Shown one piece after another: positions 51,163-56,838 of a DNA stretch of 56,838 nt. How positions within the stretch are numbered: the first letter of the stretch is position 1; every line of letters starts with the position of its first letter. This DNA is from Rickettsiales bacterium UBA2645. GTDB taxonomy: Bacteria; Pseudomonadota; Alphaproteobacteria; Rickettsiales; UBA1997. The notes under the pieces are model-generated. The model ran no database searches. It was not told where the DNA came from and was given only the letters and a program-made list of their open reading frames with translations. Both the position numbers and the translations under genes were made by a program. Where the stretch lies: NCBI GenBank assembly GCA_002359655.1, contig DENL01000043.1, positions 1 through 56,838 on the forward strand, in the 5' to 3' direction.

Positions 51163-52271
51163 TGAGGCATTCCTCCAAAAATATCCTTCTCCCATAATTC
51201 ACCAAGCGTGTATTCTTCAAGCCACCTGTCTAAATCCTCTTTGCTTAAACCTCCTTCTTCGCTTTTATCAGGCAATCTACGGAAAGCAGTCTCATCATTT
51301 TTGCGATCTGCAATTATTAAATCTTCAGGATCAAATTGACTGATGAGATTTGAGCTTTGAGTCGCAGCTATGACCTGCTTTTTAGAGGCCTTAATTAACT
51401 CAGCTAAAATATTTAAAGCGTAGGGATGCAGACCAAGTTCTGGTTCGTCGATAATGATGGTTTCTGGCTGAAATTCTTCTGGCTGCAAAAAGACGATTGC
51501 TAAACAAATAAAGCGCAAAGTTCCGTCAGATAAAGCATGAATACTCATTGGGAAATCTTTGCCGCGTTCGAACCAATTAAGAATAATATTTTCGCCCAAA
51601 GAAGAGAAGGTAAAATTTCCAAAAAATGGTACGACTAGCCTTACAACCTCAACTATTTTGTCGTAAGATTTTTTATGTTTTTTATTCAGACTCATTAAAA
51701 ATGAAGCCAAATTACTAGCATCGAGTCTTAAAAACTTATCATCTCGTAAATATGAGGGCTGTTTTACTGCTGCTTTTATTCCAGTATCATGAAAATGATA
51801 AGGTTGCCATGCTCGCATCGCGTTAAAAGCGTATTTATAAACCCCATTATTACTCTCATGCTCCTCAATTTTACTTTCTTCGTGACCAGACCCGCATGAA
51901 TAATCTCCTCCTATATTCCAATAAGCACATTCTTTAGCAAAAACCATTTTATTGTTTTGCGTAGGACATAGTTCAAATTTGTAGCCATTATTTCCAAAAT
52001 ATAATTCTCCATTTATTTGCTCTGTGACTTTTCTTCCATATCTCAACAAAGCATCGGGACCACCACTTAATGCAATAGCAAGTTGAAAATAAGTCTTAAC
52101 GTTATCTGGCTTGTAAAGCATCGCATTGACCATCTTGAGAAAGCCGATAAAGTTCGATTTTCCAGCACCATTTGCACCAATAAGAATGTTAGTTTTTCCA
52201 ATCTCTAAATCACATTCTTTGATAGATTTATATCCGGAGATTTTTATTCGCGTTAACTGTTTCTCATTCAT
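51159..52271 (-). CDS. AAA ATPase, SMC/RecF-like (AAA_21), paired with DUF4276
   Basis: The 370 residues begin ITRIK-like (QLTRIKISGYKSIKECDLEI) with the Walker A motif GANGAGKS at 32-39. LSDGTLRF near 245-252 is the ABC-type signature region, and the Walker B IIIDEPELGLHP has Asp275 and Glu276. It ends with a sensor-like ATQSSNLIS. These features are those of overcoming-lysogenization-defect and RecF-type ATPases that work with a TOPRIM or other nuclease. Together with the overlapping DUF4276 gene it forms a two-gene module like known ATPase/TOPRIM defence pairs (inference). A repeat copy lies 25 bp upstream. Confidence 0.88.
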   Translation of the reverse strand: MNEKQLTRIKISGYKSIKECDLEIGKTNILIGANGAGKSNFIGFLKMVNAMLYKPDNVKTYFQLAIALSGGPDALLRYGRKVTEQINGELYFGNNGYKFELCPTQNNKMVFAKECAYWNIGGDYSCGSGHEESKIEEHESNNGVYKYAFNAMRAWQPYHFHDTGIKAAVKQPSYLRDDKFLRLDASNLASFLMSLNKKHKKSYDKIVEVVRLVVPFFGNFTFSSLGENIILNWFERGKDFPMSIHALSDGTLRFICLAIVFLQPEEFQPETIIIDEPELGLHPYALNILAELIKASKKQVIAATQSSNLISQFDPEDLIIADRKNDETAFRRLPDKSEEGGLSKEDLDRWLEEYTLGELWEKDIFGGMPQ

Positions 52272-52296
52272 AAACCATTACTTCATAGTTTTTATT

Positions 52297-52386
52297 CCGT
52301 ATGTCCCGTTGACATACGGGATGGGGTTCCCCGCAAGGCAGGGCACAACTCGTGTTGCGTTTCCGTATCCCGAAGGGATAAAGGAC
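52297..52386 (+). repeat. Four-hairpin dispersed repeat, copy 3 (best example)
   Basis: The stems in order are GTATGTC/GACATAC; CCCCGC-AAGG-type with GGGC; CAAC-TCGT-GTTG; and TATCCC-GAA-GGGATA. It fills most of the 173-bp gap between the AAA gene and the U32 gene. Copies 1 and 4 match over nearly the whole length. Confidence 0.88.
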
Positions 52387-52444
52387 TTTTTATTTATAGC
52401 GCCACTCAATTTTCTTAAAATTTTTCGCTAGAAAAATTTTAACT

Positions 52445-54073
52445 CTACAACATCTCACCAATTTTTTTAGTCTTCAAAATTTCACGAGCTTTAGAATATT
52501 TATCGTCGTGCCAAAAAATTAAACAGCCGTTACAACCTTTGCCACAACAGCCATCAACTCCAATTCTTGGAGTGCGCGGAGAAATTTGCTCGTCACCAAC
52601 TTCCAAAGCTGTGAAATATTTTTTGCGCTTATTGTCGTATTTTTCTTCTTTGATTTCGCCAGCTTCTAACTTGTGTGAAAGTTGACGCGATTCTACTTTC
52701 AATTTTTCGGATTCGACATTCATTTTTTCTTTGCGAACCAGAGTCATTGGCACTAAAAGTTCTTTTAATCTCTCAACGCTAAACAAATGAAAATCAGCAG
52801 CCGGAATTTTAAATAAAGGTCTTTGACCAGCGTGCAGCTTATCTGAAATTGCATCGTCAAAATATTTTCCTTCCGCGTTTTGTTTCACTTTCTTGAATTC
52901 GTAAATTCGAAGCAAAATCGGTTCTCTTTGGTAAGGAGAAAGAATTTCTAAAACATCACCAGCATCTAAACGATTTTTTCCTTCAAGAATTATGTTGTCG
53001 CCGTCCCAATCAATAATTCGCGCGGCATATTCGTAAAAAGAAGTTGATCCCGTGCTTTCATAATCATGCGCCAAGTTAGTAAGACGGCCATCGTGAAAAG
53101 CCAAAGTATAGCCGCGATTAGCTACAGAGTTGATCTCGTCCATGTAGTCATCAGCATTCCAACTTGCAGGATCTTTCATGTAATCGTCAATCGCCGCGCG
53201 ATAAACTCTGGCAACTGACCCAGCGTAAAATTCAGTTTTGTTGCGTCCCTCAACTTTAAAAGAATCAAGACCAAGCTTAATATATTCATCAAGTTTGGGC
53301 AACAAACACAGATCTTTTGAATTTAAAATATAAGAACCGTGGACATCTTCTTCGAAAGGCAATAGCTGTCCTGGACGTACTTCTTCTTCTAAAAAGAAAT
53401 CGAATAATTCTTTGTTATCTTCGTTAATTTCAATTTCGTGTTCGGTGTTATCTTTGAGTTTAATTTTCAATTTATAACCCCAGCGGCATGAGTGGGCGCA
53501 GCTGCCCTGATTGGCTCCACGCTCTGCTAAAAAATTCGAAAGCAAACATCTGCCTGAATAAGTCATACACATTGAGCCATGCACGAAAGTTTCGATTTTA
53601 ATGTCGGGACATTTTTCACGAACTACGGCCAGCTCTTCAAATGAAACCTCGCGCGCCATCACCACCAAACTTGCACCTTGTTTCTGCCAAAAATCTACCG
53701 TCAGCCAAGAGCAAACATTGGCTTGAGTTGAAATATGCAGCTCTAAATGCGGCGCATGTTCTTTTACAAATTGAAAAACACCGGGATCAGAAATAATCAA
53801 ACCGTCGGGATTTACTGCTTTTACAGTTTCAATAAATTGCGGCAGTTTTTCGATGTCTTTATTGTGCGAAAAAAGATTGAGCGTCAGATAAACTTTTTTG
53901 CCGTGAGCATGAGCAAATTTTATACCCGCAACAACATCTTCCAGAGTAAAGCCAGATTTGACCCGAAGCGACATGTCGGGAGTTCCGCAATAAACCGCAT
54001 CAGCACCGTAAAGAATAGCGGTTTTCAAACGATCCAACGTTCCGGCAGGCAAGAGTAATTCCGGTTTTTTCAT
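52445..54073 (-). CDS. U32 family peptidase-like protein (tRNA hydroxylation TrhP/YegQ group)
   Basis: The 542 residues have the U32 TIM-barrel start (ELLLPAGTLDRLKTAILYGADAVYCG) and the signature ETFVHGSMCMTYSGRCLLSN. Four cysteines (169, 176, 192, 196) are likely to hold a Fe-S cluster. Family members act in prephenate-dependent tRNA hydroxylation or in ubiquinone and rRNA modification rather than proteolysis (family knowledge). The C-terminus has an extra Cys cluster, GVDGCCGKGCNGC (Cys509, 510, 514, 517), preceded by a low-complexity VESEKLKVES stretch at about 453-462. The closest match is the long TrhP/YegQ-like group. Confidence 0.85.
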   Translation of the reverse strand: MKKPELLLPAGTLDRLKTAILYGADAVYCGTPDMSLRVKSGFTLEDVVAGIKFAHAHGKKVYLTLNLFSHNKDIEKLPQFIETVKAVNPDGLIISDPGVFQFVKEHAPHLELHISTQANVCSWLTVDFWQKQGASLVVMAREVSFEELAVVREKCPDIKIETFVHGSMCMTYSGRCLLSNFLAERGANQGSCAHSCRWGYKLKIKLKDNTEHEIEINEDNKELFDFFLEEEVRPGQLLPFEEDVHGSYILNSKDLCLLPKLDEYIKLGLDSFKVEGRNKTEFYAGSVARVYRAAIDDYMKDPASWNADDYMDEINSVANRGYTLAFHDGRLTNLAHDYESTGSTSFYEYAARIIDWDGDNIILEGKNRLDAGDVLEILSPYQREPILLRIYEFKKVKQNAEGKYFDDAISDKLHAGQRPLFKIPAADFHLFSVERLKELLVPMTLVRKEKMNVESEKLKVESRQLSHKLEAGEIKEEKYDNKRKKYFTALEVGDEQISPRTPRIGVDGCCGKGCNGCLIFWHDDKYSKAREILKTKKIGEML

Positions 54074-54081
54074 AAAATTTT

Positions 54082-55590
54082 TTAAAAATTGGAGATCAGA
54101 GTTTTTGTGTAGGCTTCTTTTGGGCTGCTAAGAATTTGTGATTTTTCACCAAGTTCAACAATTTGTCCAGCCTTTAAAACCATGATGCGATCGGCAATTT
54201 GCGAGACCACTTCCAAATCGTGTGAAATTAAAATGTAAGAAATTTTTTGATTATTTTGTATTTCAGCAAGCAGTTTCAAAATCTGGTTTTGAGTGTATGA
54301 ATCAAGAGCGGAAGTCGGCTCATCCAAAATCAGAATCTCCGGCTTTAAAATTAAAGCTCGTGCAATTGCTACTCGTTGGCGCTGTCCACCAGAGAGTTGG
54401 TGCGGGTAACGATTTTGTAAATTTAGATCAAGATGAAGTCTATCCATTGTCGCCGCGACATCGCCTTGAATTTTATGAATCAATAAACCTTCGGCAATAA
54501 TATCTTTCACCAACATGCGCGGATTAAGGCTAGAAAATGGATCTTGAAAAATAATTTGCACTTGCGCGCGCAAATCAAAATTATTTTTTGCCCAAGTTTT
54601 TTCTTTAAAAAACTTCACTTCACCTTGTGCTTTAATCAAACCCAATAAAGCAATGGCAAGAGTTGATTTTCCTGATCCGCTTTCGCCAATCACGCCAAGA
54701 TTTTCTTCTGCATTAAGCGTAAAATTAAAATCGCGAATGGCGTAAAAATTTTCTTTTTTAAAAAAAGATTTCTTGATTGGGTGAATAACGGAAAGGTTTT
54801 TTACAGTTAAGATTTCTTTTTTTGGTGCAGACCCAGTCATAAGACGGGGTGACAAAGGTGAATTTAGCGTGTCATTTTTTACTCTTGCTATCCCGTCGCA
54901 GGAGGGGGTTATTCTCCCTTCTTTCATCTCAATCACTTGATCAGCAATTTTTCTGACAGCACGTAAATTGTGAGTAATAAATAAAACCGCAATTTCTAGC
55001 TCGTTTTTTAAACGCAAAATTAAATTTAAAATGTCGTTTGCGACAGTAACATCCAAAGCTGTTGTTGGCTCGTCAGCAATTAAAATTTTTGGATTATTAG
55101 CCAGCGCAATTGCAATCATCACGCGTTGTTTTTGGCCACCAGAAAGTTGATGCGGATAGTCATCAAGCCTTGAAATGAAAGAGTTCAACTCCACCATTTT
55201 AAGTAAATCCGCAACGCGTTTTGCTAAATCTTTTTTTGAAATTTTAGAATTGTGAACTGTTACACTTTCAGCAATTTGTTTACCAATTTTATGCAAAGGA
55301 TTCAGCGAAGTATTTGGATCTTGAAAAATAAAACCAATTTCTTGGCCACGAATTTTACAAAGTTTTTCTTCCGATAATTCGAGTAAATTTTTTTCTGCAA
55401 AAACAACCTCACCAGAAATTTTTGCCTTGTGCAAAAGTTTAACAATAGCCAGAGCTGTAACTGATTTGCCCGATCCACTTTGACCAACTAAAGCCGTAAT
55501 TTTTTTTGGCAATAACTCAAAAGAAACGTTTTTTACGACCTGATGATTTTCAAAAAAAACCGATAAATTTTTAACTGATAAAATCGGCAT
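54082..55590 (-). CDS. yejF: Oligopeptide/microcin-C-type ABC transporter, fused two-domain ATPase (YejF-like)
   Basis: The ATG at 55588-55590 (MPILSVKNLSVFFE) gives 502 residues with two complete nucleotide-binding domains. Domain 1 has GQSGSGKS at about 36-43, signature LSGGQKQR at 149-156 and DEPTTALD at 173-180. Domain 2 has GESGSGKS at about 302-309, LSGGQRQR, and DEPTSALD. This fused form drives peptide uptake with YejA, YejB and YejE, none of which is in the window. The linker at about 227-256 is an odd, in-frame, repeat-derived insert. An upstream in-frame start at 55623 runs into a repeat and is rejected. Confidence 0.88.
   Translation of the reverse strand: MPILSVKNLSVFFENHQVVKNVSFELLPKKITALVGQSGSGKSVTALAIVKLLHKAKISGEVVFAEKNLLELSEEKLCKIRGQEIGFIFQDPNTSLNPLHKIGKQIAESVTVHNSKISKKDLAKRVADLLKMVELNSFISRLDDYPHQLSGGQKQRVMIAIALANNPKILIADEPTTALDVTVANDILNLILRLKNELEIAVLFITHNLRAVRKIADQVIEMKEGRITPSCDGIARVKNDTLNSPLSPRLMTGSAPKKEILTVKNLSVIHPIKKSFFKKENFYAIRDFNFTLNAEENLGVIGESGSGKSTLAIALLGLIKAQGEVKFFKEKTWAKNNFDLRAQVQIIFQDPFSSLNPRMLVKDIIAEGLLIHKIQGDVAATMDRLHLDLNLQNRYPHQLSGGQRQRVAIARALILKPEILILDEPTSALDSYTQNQILKLLAEIQNNQKISYILISHDLEVVSQIADRIMVLKAGQIVELGEKSQILSSPKEAYTKTLISNF
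54823..54912. repeat. Possible in-frame palindromic repeat insertion in the ABC linker
   Basis: This stretch encodes a linker (TPSCDGIARVKND and on) that looks unlike NBD sequence and sits exactly between the two domains. It carries ACC-CAGTC, TA and GGGGTGACAA at 54831-54855, shared with the rpsB-tsf spacer at 25203-25226. That suggests a repeat inserted without breaking the frame, as with Rickettsia palindromic elements. Confidence 0.55.
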
Positions 55591-55621
55591 TGAGAAGAGT
55601 TTATAAAAATTAAAATTACAC

Positions 55622-55710
55622 ATATGTCCCGTTGAAATACGGGATGGGGTTAAGAGCGAGGAGGGGCAGGACTAGTGTTGCGTTTCCTTATCCCAAAGGG
55701 ATAAAGGACT
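55622..55710 (+). repeat. Four-hairpin dispersed repeat, copy 4
   Basis: It starts CATATGTCCCGTTGAAATAC and follows copy 3 through GGGATGGGGTT, GGGGCAGGACTAGTGTTGCG and TATCCCAAAGGGATAAAGGACT, with several substitutions in the middle. It lies between the ABC ATPase start and the glycine-rich gene. Confidence 0.8.
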
Positions 55711-55786
55711 AAAATTATGATTGTATGCATTACCTTTAAGAATGCCATTATAGTAATCGCGTTTTTATTTTAGTTGGAGCACTGAT

Positions 55787-56838
55787 TTATTGAGCATAAC
55801 GTATAATAACAATCCCAGAGCCTCCAGCACCAGACCCGTTTACCGAAGATCCTCCGCTGCCACCTCCAGTATTTGCAGTTCCTGCAGTTGAGACAGCGAG
55901 CCAAGCACCAGCACCACCACCACCAAGACCACCTGATCCACTACTCCAATTTGTACCTGCCCAATTATTTCCACCACCACCACCACCACCACCATAGTAG
56001 GTTGAACTACCGCTTATTGAGCTAGCAATGCCATCTCCTCCATTACCAGCAGCGGTACTGGTAGCAGAACCACCAACTGTACCAGCACCACCTCCACCTC
56101 CACCTCCTTGTGCATAACCATTACCCCCATTATATCCATAACCACCACTATTGCCGTAATAGGCAGTAGCATTGGTTTGGGCAGTTTGAGTTGAAGAGCC
56201 AGGAATTCTGTAAATATTTGATCCCCCTGCACCTCCACCTCCAGAGCCACCACTGTAAGCGGCAAAGAGATTTGTAGTAATTCCAGTAAACAGACCTCCT
56301 CCTCCACCTCCATTGGCGGTGATAGTTCCAAAAGTAGAATATCCACCACTATTACCAACTGTTCCTTGATCAGTTTTAGCATTTGCGGAACCTCCACTTC
56401 CAACAACAATGCTATAAGAAGTTGAAGTGATTGGGTAAGCGCTAGCATAAACTACACCGCCGCCGCCGCCACCACCACCACCATAAACACTAGTAGAAAC
56501 TCCTCCACTTCCACCACCTCCAACCACCAATACTTCAGCACTTCCAACATTGGTGCAGGTAAGAGTTCCTGAAGATGTGAAAGTGTGAATCCTATATCCA
56601 GTAACTGATGTCTTAAGGGTTCCTCCAGTACAAAAGGCTTTCGAAGTACAAGATCCAGTCACTACTGGTGCTGCTCCTCCTCCAGCGCAAGTGTAGGTTA
56701 TAGAGCCAGAGTAATTAGCAGCATCACAAGATTTTGTAGTTGCAGTTGTTGTATAATTTACAGTTGTCCCATCGGTAATCCCCAGAGTACCAGAAAAAGA
56801 ACAAGTCTGTGATACACAACTCGATCCACTTAAAACAT
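55787..56838 (-). CDS. Glycine-rich secreted/surface protein (5' end beyond window)
   Basis: The frame is open on the minus strand from 55787 to the right edge (56838), at least 350 residues. The visible N-terminal part has a Cys/Thr-rich module (CSFSGTLGITDGTTVNYT, then YSGSITYTCAGGG), followed by GYRIHTFTSSGTLTCTNVGS and AEVLVVGGGGSGG, the start of a glycine-rich domain. Long Gly/Ser/Thr/Tyr repeats run to the end in SGIVIIRYAQ. The ending is shared with the protein at 1-351. Such proteins are often exported and may act as adhesins or sheath material (inference). The true start is outside the window; the GTG at 56660-56662 is not a convincing start. Confidence 0.8.
   Translation of the reverse strand, partial: VLSGSSCVSQTCSFSGTLGITDGTTVNYTTTATTKSCDAANYSGSITYTCAGGGAAPVVTGSCTSKAFCTGGTLKTSVTGYRIHTFTSSGTLTCTNVGSAEVLVVGGGGSGGVSTSVYGGGGGGGGGVVYASAYPITSTSYSIVVGSGGSANAKTDQGTVGNSGGYSTFGTITANGGGGGGLFTGITTNLFAAYSGGSGGGGAGGSNIYRIPGSSTQTAQTNATAYYGNSGGYGYNGGNGYAQGGGGGGGAGTVGGSATSTAAGNGGDGIASSISGSSTYYGGGGGGGGNNWAGTNWSSGSGGLGGGGAGAWLAVSTAGTANTGGGSGGSSVNGSGAGGSGIVIIRYAQ

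Noticed and set aside
56014..56448. Second minus-strand frame rich in Val, Leu and Glu in the right glycine-rich gene
   Set aside because: It is a shifted reading of the glycine repeats and lies wholly inside the better-supported frame.
1..56838. CRISPR array, rRNA, tmRNA, transposase or integrase
   Set aside because: No regularly spaced direct repeats, no conserved rRNA or tmRNA stretches, and no recombinase motifs were seen. The repeats found are palindromic and irregularly placed.

Overview
The window is AT-rich chromosomal DNA (roughly one third G+C by eye, not computed) from an alphaproteobacterium, most likely a member of, or close to, the Rickettsiales. The signs are a class I (archaeal-type) lysyl-tRNA synthetase, an isc operon with two tandem cysteine desulfurases (iscR-nifS-like-iscS-iscU-iscA-hscB-hscA), a two-subunit glycine decarboxylase, and many dispersed palindromic repeats, including one that appears to sit in frame inside a gene. 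It is not a strongly reduced genome: it keeps single enzymes of arginine (argH), histidine (hisA, hisN), thiamine (thiG), riboflavin (ribE) and purine (purH) synthesis, as well as the glycine cleavage P-protein and a D-serine dehydratase. That would fit a basal or extracellular rickettsial lineage better than a classical obligate intracellular one (inference).

Layout. 1-351: C-terminal end of a glycine-rich surface-type protein. 416-4062 (minus): lysS coupled to a DUF1016/YhcG-type nuclease gene and, next to it, an unusual YhcG_N plus staphylococcal-nuclease fusion. 4167-10033 (mostly minus): mtaB, a BON-domain lipoprotein, tRNA-Gly, periplasmic asparaginase, queH and two unrecognised genes. 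10056-11296 (plus): mutM and a small lipoprotein. 11302-15705 (minus): a 1467-residue protein with two successive His-Asp-Cys sets resembling CE-clan (Ulp1/YopJ-like) cysteine proteases and a pentapeptide-like stretch, a candidate host-directed effector. 15720-26324: ftsW, divergent argH-lptM, then a long minus-strand housekeeping run rpsB-tsf-pyrH-frr-uppS-cdsA-thiG-phosphohexomutase-coaE. 26547-33443 (plus): hisA, gcvPA-gcvPB, two tandem prepilin-like proteins with LamG-type bodies, rpoH, ribE. 33558-36730 (minus): acpP, sppA, rpsA. 36996-42816 (plus): isc operon with a probable IscR operator in front. 42925-55590 (almost all minus): ppa, a thiolase, a beta-barrel protein, purH, dsdA, cmk, a two-gene AAA ATPase plus DUF4276 module, a U32 peptidase-family protein and a fused peptide ABC ATPase; only hisN is on the plus strand. 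55787-56838 (minus): a second glycine-rich surface protein running off the right edge.

The intergenic DNA is unusually structured. One repeat of about 90 bp built of four hairpins occurs four times (43483, 46841, 52297, 55622). A segment of about 110 bp carrying a perfect 26-bp palindrome occurs at the start of the YhcG_N-nuclease gene and again, with its start codon destroyed, near 46030-46150. Small hairpins of similar design recur at several gene ends. The parts most worth a second look are the tandem CE-protease-like giant, the YhcG_N-SNase fusion beside a canonical DUF1016 nuclease, the AAA/DUF4276 pair, the twin LamG prepilins and the repeat families. No CRISPR array, rRNA, transposase or integrase gene was seen.
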